Shown here: positions 1-10,023 of the stretch, one piece after another | How the letters are laid out: each line of letters begins with the position of its first letter | Position numbering within the stretch: the first letter of the stretch is position 1 | Origin: Bodonicaedibacter sp963693005 | GTDB lineage: Bacteria; Pseudomonadota; Alphaproteobacteria; UBA6184 | Reading direction: 5' to 3' | NCBI GenBank assembly: GCA_963693005.1 | Contig: OY843720.1 | Span: 1 to 18,852 of the forward strand | Length of the DNA: 18,852 nucleotides | Program-made: the position numbers and the translations under genes | The notes under the pieces: generated by a model | Told to the model about the DNA's origin: nothing | Databases searched by the model: none | What the model saw: the letters and a program-made list of their open reading frames with translations, nothing else

Positions 1-1060
1 GCACGGAGCGGCGAAGAGCAGAGCCACGCCGCGCGATGCGGAGCGAGCGCCCGGTTGCTGGGGGCGTCCGGCCGCCGAGGCGCACGGAGCGGCGAAGAGA
101 GCAGAGCCACGCCGCGCGATGCGGAGCGAGCGCCCGGTTGCTGGGGGCGTCCGGCCGCCGAGGCGCACGGAGCGGCGAAGAGAGCAGAGCCACGCCGCGC
201 GATGCGGAGCGAGCGCCCGGTTCGGTTGCTGGGGGCGTCCGGCCGCCGAGGCGCACGGAGCGGCGAAGAGAGCAGAGCCACGCCGCGCGATGCGGAGCGA
301 GCGCCCGGTTGCTGGGGGCGTCCGGCCGCCGAGGCGCACGGAGCGGCGAAGAGAGCAGAGCCACGCCGCGCGATGCGGAGCGAGCGCCCGGTTGCTGGGG
401 GCGTCCGCGCACGGAGCGGCGAAGAGAGCAGAGCCACGCCGCGCGATGCGGAGCGAGCGCCCGGTTGCTGGGGGCGTCCGGCCGCCGAGGCGCACGGAGC
501 GGCGAAGAGAGCAGAGCCACGCCGCGCGATGCGGAGCGAGCGCCCGGTTCGGTTGCTGGGGGCGTTCGGCCGCCGAGGCGCACGGAGCGGCGAAGAGAGC
601 AGAGCCACGCCGCGCGATGCGGAGCGAGCGCCCGGTTGCTGGGGGCGTCCGGCCGCCGAGGCGCACGGAGCGGCGAAGAGAGCAGAGCCACGCCGCGCGA
701 TGCGGAGCGAGCGCCCGGTTGCTGGGGGGCACGGAGCGGCGAAGAGAGCAGAGCCACGCCGCGCGATGCGGAGCGAGCGCCCGGTTGCTGGGGGCGTCCG
801 GCCGCCGAGGCGCACGGAGCGGCGAAGAGAGCAGAGCCACGCCGCGCGATGCGGAGCGAGCGCCCGGTTGCTGGGGGCGTCCGGCCGCCGAGGCGCACGG
901 AGCGGCGAAGAGAGCAGAGCCACGCCGCGCGATGCGGAGCGAGCGCCCGGTTGCTGGGGGCGTCCGGCCGCCGAGGCGCACGGAGCGGCGAAGAGAGCAG
1001 AGCCACGCCGCGCGATGCGGAGCGAGCGCCCGGTTGCTGGGGGCGTCCGGCCGCCGAGGC
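1..1060. repeat. First copy of a 1,060-bp segmental duplication in array 1
   Basis: This segment holds an irregular series of unit-length variants: a GA deletion near 19, CGGTT insertions near 221 and 549, a 10-bp deletion near 405, a C to T change near 565 and a 17-bp deletion near 729. The same series in the same order recurs exactly 1,060 bp downstream. Because the variants are irregular, chance recurrence is implausible, and unequal exchange or a replication-based copy of about 13 units is the likely origin. An assembly error duplicating one read segment is the alternative. Confidence 0.92.
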
Positions 1061-2095
1061 GCACGGAGCGGCGAAGAGCAGAGCCACGCCGCGCGATGCG
1101 GAGCGAGCGCCCGGTTGCTGGGGGCGTCCGGCCGCCGAGGCGCACGGAGCGGCGAAGAGAGCAGAGCCACGCCGCGCGATGCGGAGCGAGCGCCCGGTTG
1201 CTGGGGGCGTCCGGCCGCCGAGGCGCACGGAGCGGCGAAGAGAGCAGAGCCACGCCGCGCGATGCGGAGCGAGCGCCCGGTTCGGTTGCTGGGGGCGTCC
1301 GGCCGCCGAGGCGCACGGAGCGGCGAAGAGAGCAGAGCCACGCCGCGCGATGCGGAGCGAGCGCCCGGTTGCTGGGGGCGTCCGGCCGCCGAGGCGCACG
1401 GAGCGGCGAAGAGAGCAGAGCCACGCCGCGCGATGCGGAGCGAGCGCCCGGTTGCTGGGGGCGTCCGCGCACGGAGCGGCGAAGAGAGCAGAGCCACGCC
1501 GCGCGATGCGGAGCGAGCGCCCGGTTGCTGGGGGCGTCCGGCCGCCGAGGCGCACGGAGCGGCGAAGAGAGCAGAGCCACGCCGCGCGATGCGGAGCGAG
1601 CGCCCGGTTCGGTTGCTGGGGGCGTTCGGCCGCCGAGGCGCACGGAGCGGCGAAGAGAGCAGAGCCACGCCGCGCGATGCGGAGCGAGCGCCCGGTTGCT
1701 GGGGGCGTCCGGCCGCCGAGGCGCACGGAGCGGCGAAGAGAGCAGAGCCACGCCGCGCGATGCGGAGCGAGCGCCCGGTTGCTGGGGGGCACGGAGCGGC
1801 GAAGAGAGCAGAGCCACGCCGCGCGATGCGGAGCGAGCGCCCGGTTGCTGGGGGCGTCCGGCCGCCGAGGCGCACGGAGCGGCGAAGAGAGCAGAGCCAC
1901 GCCGCGCGATGCGGAGCGAGCGCCCGGTTGCTGGGGGCGTCCGGCCGCCGAGGCGCACGGAGCGGCGAAGAGAGCAGAGCCACGCCGCGCGATGCGGAGC
2001 GAGCGCCCGGTTGCTGGGGGCGTCCGGCCGCCGAGGCGCACGGAGCGGCGAAGAGAGCAGAGCCACGCCGCGCGATGCGGAGCGAGCGCCCGGTT
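1061..2095. repeat. Second copy of the 1,060-bp segmental duplication
   Basis: This copy matches 1-1035 at an offset of 1,060 bp. The GA deletion (1079), CGGTT insertions (1281 and 1609), 10-bp deletion (near 1465), C to T change (near 1625) and 17-bp deletion (near 1789) all sit at the predicted positions. The match ends near 2095, where this copy has a CGGTT insertion that the first copy lacks at 1035. After this point the array is more regular, with length variants further apart. Confidence 0.92.
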
Positions 2096-5049
2096 CGGTT
2101 GCTGGGGGCGTCCGGCCGCCGAGGCGCACGGAGCGGCGAAGAGAGCAGAGCCACGCCGCGCGATGCGGAGCGAGCGCCCGGTTGCTGGGGGCGTCCGGCC
2201 GCCGAGGCGCACGGAGCGGCGAAGAGAGCAGAGCCACGCCGCGCGATGCGGAGCGAGCGCCCGGTTGCTGGGGCGTCCGGCCGCCGAGGCGCACGGAGCG
2301 GCGAAGAGAGCAGAGCCACGCCGCGCGATGCGGAGCGAGCGCCCGGTTGCTGGGGGCGTCCGGCCGCCGAGGCGCACGGAGCGGCGAAGAGAGCAGAGCC
2401 ACGCCGCGCGATGCGGAGCGAGCGCCCGGTTGCTGGGGGCGTCCGGCCGCCGAGGCGCACGGAGCGGCGAAGAGAGCAGAGCCACGCCGCGCGATGCGGA
2501 GCGAGCGCCCGGTTGCTGGGGGCGTCCGGCCGCCGAGGCGCACGGAGCGGCGAAGAGAGCAGAGCCACGCCGCGCGATGCGGAGCGAGCGCCCGGTTCGG
2601 TTGCTGGGGGCGTCCGGCCGCCGAGGCGCACGGAGCGGCGAAGAGAGCAGAGCCACGCCGCGCGATGCGGAGCGAGCGCCCGGTTGCTGGGGGCGTCCGG
2701 CCGCCGAGGCGCACGGAGCGGCGAAGAGAGCAGAGCCACGCCGCGCGATGCGGAGCGAGCGCCCGGTTGCTGGGGGCGTCCGGCCGCCGAGGCGCACGGA
2801 GCGGCGAAGAGAGCAGAGCCACGCCGCGCGATGCGGAGCGAGCGCCCGGTTGCTGGGGGCGTCCGGCCGCCGAGGCGCACGGAGCGGCGAAGAGAGCAGA
2901 GCCACGCCGCGCGATGCGGAGCGAGCGCCCGGTTGCTGGGGGCGTCCGGCCGCCGAGGCGCACGGAGCGGCGAAGAGAGCAGAGCCACGCCGCGCGATGC
3001 GGAGCGAGCGCCCGGTTGCTGGGGGCGTCCGGCCGCCGAGGCGCACGGAGCGGCGAAGAGAGCAGAGCCACGCCGCGCGATGCGGAGCGAGCGCCCGGTT
3101 GCTGGGGGCGTCCGGCCGCCGAGGCGCACGGAGCGGCGAAGAGAGCAGAGCCACGCCGCGCGATGCGGAGCGAGCGCCCGGTTGCTGGGGGCGTCCGGCC
3201 GCCGAGGCGCACGGAGCGGCGAAGAGAGCAGAGCCACGCCGCGCGATGCGGAGCGAGCGCCCGGTTGCTGGGGGCGTCCGGCCGCCGAGGCGCACGGAGC
3301 GGCGAAGAGAGCAGAGCCACGCCGCGCGATGCGGAGCGAGCGCCCGGTTGCTGGGGGCGTCCGGCCGCCGAGGCGCACGGAGCGGCGAAGAGAGCAGAGC
3401 CACGCCGCGCGATGCGGAGCGAGCGCCCGGTTGCTGGGGGCGTCCGGCCGCCGAGGCGCACGGAGCGGCGAAGAGAGCAGAGCCACGCCGCGCGATGCGG
3501 AGCGAGCGCCCGGTTGCTGGGGGCGTCCGGCCGCCGAGGCGCACGGAGCGGCGAAGAGAGCAGAGCCACGCCGCGCGATGCGGAGCGAGCGCCCGGTTCG
3601 GTTGCTGGGGGCGTCCGGCCGCCGAGGCGCACGGAGCGGCGAAGAGAGCAGAGCCACGCCGCGCGATGCGGAGCGAGCGCCCGGTTGCTGGGGGCGTCCG
3701 GCCGCCGAGGCGCACGGAGCGGCGAAGAGAGCAGAGCCACGCCGCGCGATGCGGAGCGAGCGCCCGGTTCGGTTGCTGGGGGCGTCCGGCCGCCGAGGCG
3801 CACGGAGCGGCGAAGAGAGCAGAGCCACGCCGCGCGATGCGGAGCGAGCGCCCGGTTGCTGGGGGCGTCCGGCCGCCGAGGCGCACGGAGCGGCGAAGAG
3901 AGCAGAGCCACGCCGCGCGATGCGGAGCGAGCGCCCGGTTCGGTTGCTGGGGGCGTCCGGCCGCCGAGGCGCACGGAGCGGCGAAGAGAGCAGAGCCACG
4001 CCGCGCGATGCGGAGCGAGCGCCCGGTTGCTGGGGGCGTCCGGCCGCCGAGGCGCACGGAGCGGCGAAGAGAGCAGAGCCACGCCGCGCGATGCGGAGCG
4101 AGCGCCCGGTTGCTGGGGGCGTCCGGCCGCCGAGGCGCACGGAGCGGCGAAGAGAGCAGAGCCACGCCGCGCGATGCGGAGCGAGCGCCCGGTTGCTGGG
4201 GGCGTCCGGCCGCCGAGGCGCACGGAGCGGCGAAGAGAGCAGAGCCACGCCGCGCGATGCGGAGCGAGCGCCCGGTTGCTGGGGGCGTCCGGCCGCCGAG
4301 GCGCACGGAGCGGCGAAGAGAGCAGAGCCACGCCGCGCGATGCGGAGCGAGCGCCCGGTTCGGTTGCTGGGGGCGTCCGGCCGCCGAGGCGCACGGAGCG
4401 GCGAAGAGAGCAGAGCCACGCCGCGCGATGCGGAGCGAGCGCCCGGTTGCTGGGGGCGTCCGGCCGCCGAGGCGCACGGAGCGGCGAAGAGAGCAGAGCC
4501 ACGCCGCGCGATGCGGAGCGAGCGCCCGGTTGCTGGGGGCGTCCGGCCGCCGAGGCGCACGGAGCGGCGAAGAGAGCAGAGCCACGCCGCGCGATGCGGA
4601 GCGAGCGCCCGGTTGCTGGGGGCGTCCGGCCGCCGAGGCGCACGGAGCGGCGAAGAGAGCAGAGCCACGCCGCGCGATGCGGAGCGAGCGCCCGGTTGCT
4701 GGGGGCGTCCGGCCGCCGAGGCGCACGGAGCGGCGAAGAGAGCAGAGCCACGCCGCGCGATGCGGAGCGAGCGCCCGGTTGCTGGGGGCGTCCGGTCGCC
4801 GAGGCGCACGGAGCGGCGAAGAGAGCAGAGCCACGCCGCGCGATGCGGAGCGAGCGCCCGGTTGCTGGGGGCGTCCGGCCGCCGAGGCGCACGGAGCGGC
4901 GAAGAGAGCAGAGCCACGCCGCGCGATGCGGAGCGAGCGCCCGGTTGCTGGGGGCGTCCGGCCGCCGAGGCGCACGGAGCGGCGAAGAGAGCAGAGCCAC
5001 GCCGCGCGATGCGGAGCGAGCGCCCGGTTGCTGGGGGCGTCCGGCCGCC
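2096..5049. repeat. Homogeneous part of the 83-bp array
   Basis: Here most units are exactly 83 bp. Exceptions are one 82-bp unit missing a G near 2271, and 88-bp units with a CGGTT duplication near 2095, 2597, 3598, 3769, 3940 and 4360. The three 88-bp units at 3598, 3769 and 3940 are each 171 bp apart, so they form a small higher-order repeat of one 83-bp plus one 88-bp unit. The last unit stops inside its sequence at GGCCGCC (5049), just before the expected GAGG. Confidence 0.9.
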
Positions 5050-5052
5050 TGC
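5050..5052. other. Junction between array 1 and array 2
   Basis: The 83-bp array stops at 5049 and the 36-bp array begins at ATGGAGAACACC from 5053. Three bases, TGC, lie between and fit neither unit cleanly. There is no flanking transition zone, target-site duplication or degraded repeat on either side. This is a direct break between two unrelated satellites, which may be a real end-joining event or an assembly join. Confidence 0.8.
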
Positions 5053-5628
5053 ATGGAGAACACCTTCCGTTGACGAGAGCAACGTCCGATCGAGAACACC
5101 TTCCGTTGACGAGTGCAACGTCCGATGGAGAACACCTTCCGTTGACGAGAGCAACGTCCGATGGAGAACACCTTCCGTTGACGAGAGCAACGTCCGATGG
5201 AGAACACCTTCCGTTGATGAGAGCAACGTCCGATGGAGAACACCTTCCGTTGATGAGAGCATCGTGCGATCGAGAACACCTTCCGTTGATGAGAGCAACG
5301 TCCGATGGAGAACAGCTTCCGTTGACGAGAGCAACGTCCGATGGAGAACACCTTCCGTTGACGAGAGAATCGTGCGATCGAGAACACCTTCCGTTGACGA
5401 AAGCATCGTCCGATCGAGCACACCTTCCGTTGACGAGAGCAACGTCCGATCGAGAACACCTTCCGTTGAAGAGAGCAACGTCCGATCGAGAACACCTTCC
5501 GTTGACGAGAGCAACGTCCGATGGAGAACACCTTCCGTTGACGAGAGCAACGTCCGATCGAAAACACCTTCCGTTGACGAAAGCATCGTCCGATCGAGAA
5601 CACCTTCCGTTGACGAGAGCATCGTCCG

Positions 5629-6528
5629 ATGGAGAACACCTTCCGTTGACGAGAGCAACGTCCGATGGAGAACACCTTCCGTTGACGAGAGCAACGTCCG
5701 ATGGAGAACACCTTCCGTTGACGAGAGCAACGTCCGATGGAGAACACCTTCCGTTGACGAGTGCAACGTCCGATGGAGAACACCTTCCGTTGATGAGAGC
5801 AACGTCCGATCGAGAACACCTTCCGTTGATGAGAGCAACGTCCGATGGAGAACACCTTCCGTTGATGAGAGCAACGTCCGATGGAGAACACCTTCCGTTG
5901 ACGAGAGCAACGTCCGATGGAGAACACCTTCCGTTGACGAGAGCAACGTCCGATGGAGAACACCTTCCGTTGACGAGAGCAACGTCCGATCGAGAACACC
6001 TTCCGTTGACGAAAGCAACGTCCGATCGAGAACACCTTCCGTTGACGAAAGCAACGTCCGATCGAGAACACCTTCCGTTGACGAAAGCAACGTCCGATCG
6101 AGAACACCTTCCGTTGACGAAAGCAACGTCCGATCGAGAACACCTTCCGTTGACGAAAGCAACGTCCGATCGAGAACACCTTCCGTTGACGAGAGCAACG
6201 TCCGATGGAGAACACCTTCCGTTGACGAGAGCATCGTCCGATCGAGAACACCTTCCGTTGATGAGAGCAACGTCCGATGGAGAACACCTTCCGTTGATGA
6301 GAGCAACGTCCGATCGAGAACACCTTCCGTTGACGAGAGCAACGTCCGATGGAGAACACCTTCCGTTGACGAGAGCAACGTCCGATGGAGAACACCTTCC
6401 GTTGACGAGAGCAACGTCCGATCGAAAACACCTTCCGTTGACGAAAGCATCGTCCGATCGAGAACACCTTCCGTTGACGAGAGCAACGTCCGATGGAGAA
6501 CACCTTCCGTTGACGAGAGCAACGTCCG
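5629..6528. repeat. Higher-order segment of array 2, first copy
   Basis: This run of about 25 units has a distinctive order: three plain units, a GAGTGC unit (5762), three GATGAG units, then plain units, five consecutive GACGAAAGC units with CGATCG (about 6008-6180), and a CGATCGAAAACACC unit (6426). The same order recurs 1,332 bp downstream at its start and 1,296 bp downstream at its end. The 36-bp difference comes from five versus four GACGAAAGC units. Boundaries are approximate. Confidence 0.85.
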
Positions 6529-6960
6529 ATGGAGAACACCTTCCGTTGACGAGTGCAACGTCCGATGGAGAACACCTTCCGTTGATGAGAGCAACGTCCG
6601 ATCGAGAACACCTTCCGTTGATGAGAGCAACGTCCGATGGAGAACACCTTCCGTTGATGAGAGCAACGTCCGATGGAGAACACCTTCCGTTGACGAGAGC
6701 ATCGTCCGATCGAGAACACCTTCCGTTGACGAGAGCAACGTCCGATGGAGAACACCTTCCGTTGACGAGAGCATCGTCCGATGGAGAACACCTTCCGTTG
6801 ACGAGAGCAACGTCCGATGGAGAACACCTTCCGTTGACGAGAGCAACGTCCGATGGAGAACACCTTCCGTTGACGAGTGCAACGTCCGATGGAGAACACC
6901 TTCCGTTGATGAGAGCAACGTCCGATCGAGAACACCTTCCGTTGACGAGAGCAACGTCCG

Positions 6961-7824
6961 ATGGAGAACACCTTCCGTTGACGAGAGCAACGTCCGATGG
7001 AGAACACCTTCCGTTGACGAGAGCAACGTCCGATGGAGAACACCTTCCGTTGACGAGAGCAACGTCCGATGGAGAACACCTTCCGTTGACGAGTGCAACG
7101 TCCGATGGAGAACACCTTCCGTTGATGAGAGCAACGTCCGATCGAGAACACCTTCCGTTGATGAGAGCAACGTCCGATGGAGAACACCTTCCGTTGATGA
7201 GAGCAACGTCCGATGGAGAACACCTTCCGTTGACGAGAGCAACGTCCGATGGAGAACACCTTCCGTTGACGAGAGCAACGTCCGATGGAGAACACCTTCC
7301 GTTGACGAGAGCAACGTCCGATCGAGAACACCTTCCGTTGACGAAAGCAACGTCCGATCGAGAACACCTTCCGTTGACGAAAGCAACGTCCGATCGAGAA
7401 CACCTTCCGTTGACGAAAGCAACGTCCGATCGAGAACACCTTCCGTTGACGAAAGCAACGTCCGATCGAGAACACCTTCCGTTGACGAGAGCAACGTCCG
7501 ATGGAGAACACCTTCCGTTGACGAGAGCATCGTCCGATCGAGAACACCTTCCGTTGATGAGAGCAACGTCCGATGGAGAACACCTTCCGTTGATGAGAGC
7601 AACGTCCGATCGAGAACACCTTCCGTTGACGAGAGCAACGTCCGATGGAGAACACCTTCCGTTGACGAGAGCAACGTCCGATGGAGAACACCTTCCGTTG
7701 ACGAGAGCAACGTCCGATCGAAAACACCTTCCGTTGACGAAAGCATCGTCCGATCGAGAACACCTTCCGTTGACGAGAGCAACGTCCGATGGAGAACACC
7801 TTCCGTTGACGAGAGCAACGTCCG
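6961..7824. repeat. Higher-order segment of array 2, second copy
   Basis: This matches the segment beginning near 5629: GAGTGC at 7094, GATGAG units, four GACGAAAGC units (about 7338-7460) and the rare CGATCGAAAACACC unit at 7722. It has lost, or the other copy has gained, one GACGAAAGC unit. Similar shorter fragments with the GAGTGC unit lie between the two copies, near 6554 and 6888, so several rounds of exchange are likely. Confidence 0.85.
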
Positions 7825-9239
7825 ATGGAGAACACCTTCCGTTGACGAGAGCAACGTCCGATGGAGAACACCTCCCGTTGACGAGAGCATCGTCCGATCG
7901 AGAACACCTTCCGTTGACGAGAGCAACGTCCGATCGAGAACACCTTCCGTTGAAGAGAGCAACGTCCGATGGAGAACACCTTCCGTTGATGAGAGCAACG
8001 TCCGATGGAGAACACCTTCCGTTGACGAGAGCAACGTCCGATGGATAACACCTTCCGTTGACGAGAGCAACGTCCGATGGAGAACACCTTCCGTTGACGA
8101 CAGCAACGTCCGATGGAGAACACCTTCCGTTGACGAGAGCAACGTCCGATGGAGAACACCTTCCGTTGATGAGAGCAACGTCCGATGGAGAACACCTTCC
8201 GTTGACGAAAGCAACGTCCGATGGAGAACACCTTCCGTTGACGAGAGCAACGTCCGATGGAGAACACCTTCCGTTGACGAGAGCAACGTCCGATGGAGAA
8301 CACCTTCCGTTGATGAGAGCAACGTCCGATGGAGAACACCTTCCGTTGACGACAGCAACGTCCGATGGAGAACACCTTCCGTTGATGAGAGCAACGTCCG
8401 ATGGAGAACACCTTCCGTTGACGAAAGCAACGTCCGATCGAGAACACCTTCCGTTGATGAGAGCAACGTCCGATGGAGAACACCTTCCGTTGATGAGAGC
8501 AACGTCCGATGGAGAACACCTTCCGTTGACGAGAGCAACGTCCGATGGAGAACACCTTCCGTTGACGAGAGCAACGTCCGATGGAGAACACCTTCCGTTG
8601 ACGAGAGCAACGTCCGATCGAGAACACCTTCCGTTGACGAGAGCAACGTCCGATGGAGAACACCTTCCGTTGACGAGAGCATCGTCCGATGGAGAACACC
8701 TTCCGTTGACGAGTGCAACGTCCGATGGAGAACACCTTCCGTTGACGAGAGCAACGTCCGATCGAGAACACCTTCCGTTGACGAAAGCAACGTCCGATCG
8801 AGAACACCTTTCGTTGACGAAAGCAACGTCCGATCGAGAACACCTTCCGTTGACGAGAGCAACGTCCGATGGAGAACACCTTCCGTTGACGAGAGCATCG
8901 TCCGATCGAGAACACCTTCCGTTGATGAGAGCAACGTCCGATGGAGAACACCTTCCGTTGATGAGAGCAACGTCCGATGGAGAACACCTTCCGTTGACGA
9001 GAGCAACGTCCGATGGAGAACACCTTCCGTTGACGAGAGCATCGTCCGATCGAGAACACCTTCCGTTGACGAGAGCAACGTCCGATCGAGAACACCTTCC
9101 GTTGACGAGAGCAACGTCCGATGGAGAACACCTTGCGTTGATGAGAGCAACGTCCGATGGAGAACACCTTCCGTTGACGAGAGCATCGTCCGATCGAGAA
9201 CACCTTCCGTTGACGAGAGCAACGTCCGATGGAGAACAC

Positions 9240-9370
9240 GACGTTTGTAGTGTTGAAGTGGTTGGCTCTTGGCCGTTTGGTTGCAGTCTGTTGTGCTCCA
9301 GTTCATGTGTCAGTGACTCTTCCGTCTGCCATGGCTTCGACGTCAACACACGTGTGACCACACCACACTG
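9240..9370. repeat. 131-bp interspersed block, copy 1 of 8
   Basis: This is non-36-mer sequence beginning GACGTTTGTAGTGTTGAAG and ending ACCACACCACACTG. It follows GATGGAGAACAC and is followed by CAACGTCCGATGG, so it replaces the 16-bp part CTTCCGTTGACGAGAG of one unit. It contains the palindromes GCCATGGC (9328-9335) and CACACGTGTG (9347-9356, E-box core CACGTG). It also holds a tiny frame from ATG 9331, MASTSTHV then stop, in a GCCATGG context. It has stop codons in several frames. Origin and role are unknown; it looks like a spacer carried within a higher-order repeat. The following unit lacks two T (CACCCCG). Confidence 0.95.
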
Positions 9371-9892
9371 CAACGTCCGATGGAGAACACCCCGTTGACG
9401 AGAGCATCGTCCGATCGAGAACACCTTCCGTTGACGAGAGCAACGTCCGATCGAGAACACCTTCCGTTGACGAGAGCAACGTCCGATGGAGAACACCTTC
9501 CGTTGAAGAGAGCAACGTCCGATCGAGAACACCTTCCGTTGATGAGAGCAACGTCCGATGGAGAACACCTTCCGTTGAAGAGAGCAACGTCCGATCGAGA
9601 ACACCTTCCGTTGACGAGAGCAACGTCCGATGGAGAACACCTTGCGTTGATGAGAGCAACGTCCGATGGAGAACACCTTCCGTTGACGAGAGCAACGTCC
9701 GATGGAGAACACCTTCCGTTGACGAGAGCAACGTCCGATCGAGAACACCTTCCGTTGACGAAAGCAACGTCCGATCGAGAACACCTTCCGTTGACGAGAG
9801 CAACGTCCGATGGAGAACACCTTCCGTTGACGAGAGCATCGTCCGATCGAGAACACCTTCCGTTGACGAGAGCAACGTCCGATGGAGAACAC
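9371..9892. repeat. 36-bp array segment between blocks 1 and 2
   Basis: About 14.5 units. The first has CACCCCGTTG in place of CACCTTCCGTTG, a 2-bp loss. Two GTTGAAGAG units (about 9505 and 9577) and one CCTTGCG unit (about 9645) mark the segment. The same series recurs at 13249-13806 with one unit more. No gene is seen. Confidence 0.95.
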
Positions 9893-10023
9893 GACGTTTG
9901 TAGTGTTGAAGTGGTTGGCTCTTGGCCGTTTGGTTGCAGTCTGTTGTGCTCCAGTTCATGTGTCAGTGACTCTTCCGTCTGCCATGGCTTCGACGTCAAC
10001 ACACGTGTGACCACACCACACTG
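9893..10023. repeat. 131-bp interspersed block, copy 2 of 8
   Basis: Identical by eye to copy 1 over all 131 bp, same orientation and same phase of the 36-bp unit, 653 bp downstream of it. The unit after it carries CACCTCCCG and an ATC variant, the commoner downstream flank. Confidence 0.95.

Larger units (their letters stand above)
1..5049. repeat. GC-rich 83-bp tandem satellite array (array 1)
   Basis: About 61 head-to-tail copies of an 83-bp unit fill this stretch. Units begin GCACGGAGCGGCGAAGAGAG, pass through CGCGCGATGCGGAGCGAG and CCCGGTTGCTGGGGGCG, and end CCGGCCGCCGAGGC. One unit has 65 G or C of 83 (about 78%) and 16 CpG dinucleotides. Copies are nearly identical; variation is mostly in length: a 5-bp CGGTT duplication (88-bp units), a 10-bp deletion (73 bp), a 17-bp deletion (66 bp), loss of GA (81 bp) and loss of one G (82 bp, near 2271). 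Single-base changes are rare, for example C to T at 4796 and in GCGTTCGG near 565 and 1625. The array starts at the first base of the window, so it probably continues upstream. No promoter, terminator or gene was recognised. Function is unknown; minisatellite or satellite is the plainest reading. Confidence 0.97.
5053..9239. repeat. 36-bp tandem array, uninterrupted part (array 2, first segment)
   Basis: About 116 head-to-tail 36-bp units run without a single indel. A unit contains GAACACCTTCCGTTGAC followed by GAGAGCAACGTCCGATGG. Recurrent variants are GAC/GAT and GAG/GAA in the GACGAGAGC part, AAC/ATC, CGATGG/CGATCG, AGAGC/AGTGC, and rarer GTTGAAGAG and GACGACAGC. Single private changes include GGATAAC at 8046 and CACCTTTCG at 8811. 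Variants occur in ordered runs, so the array is built from larger copied segments. Each unit can form a small stem, CGTTG with CAACG around ACGAGAG (for example 5068-5084). The unit has 4 CpG and about 56% GC. It is not recognised as any named satellite, and no gene is supported. Confidence 0.97.
119..9250 (+). other. Long repeat-derived open frame, not accepted as a gene
   Basis: An uninterrupted frame of about 3,043 codons runs through array 1 into array 2. In array 1 the 83-bp unit is not a multiple of three, so the frame rotates and gives an arginine- and alanine-rich 83-residue cycle. In array 2 it gives a 12-residue repeat, RTPSVDESNVRW, with W/S, N/I and S/C variants. Two other plus frames are also open across array 1, and a second one (EHLPLTRATSDG repeats) through 8048. 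Start codons recur in every 83-bp unit. There is no signal peptide, domain or non-repeat tail, and the frame ends where the first 131-bp block begins. Openness follows from unit composition, so this is most likely non-coding. Transcript or proteomic data would be needed to change that. Confidence 0.75.
8238..9892. repeat. Large segmental repeat containing block copy 1
   Basis: Unit order from about 8238 through the first 131-bp block to the second block matches 11900-13806. Shared private markers are CACCTTTCG at 8811 (12617 in the other copy) and CCTTGCGTTG at 9135 (13013). Offsets step from about 3,662 to 3,806 to 3,878 bp because the downstream copy has four and then two extra 36-bp units. 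The segment also shares the shortened CACCCCG unit directly after the block. Confidence 0.85.

Noticed and set aside
221..231. RNA polymerase III B box or tRNA fragment in GGTTCGGTTGC of the 88-bp units
   Set aside because: The resemblance is created by the CGGTT duplication. No A box, acceptor stem or cloverleaf accompanies it.
1..5049. G-quadruplex-forming repeat
   Set aside because: Only one long G run (GGGGG) occurs per 83-bp unit, so four closely spaced runs are not available.
36..8048. Protein-coding gene of about 2,670 residues
   Set aside because: The frame is open only because the repeat units lack stops. All three plus frames are open across array 1, there is no domain or unique sequence, and it ends at a single private base change (GGATAAC at 8046) inside the array.
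9240..9370. 131-bp block as a short transposable element (MITE or SINE)
   Set aside because: No terminal inverted repeats, poly-A tail, RNA polymerase III A/B boxes or target-site duplications were seen, and all eight copies occupy the same phase of the unit in one orientation. Spread with the surrounding array is simpler.
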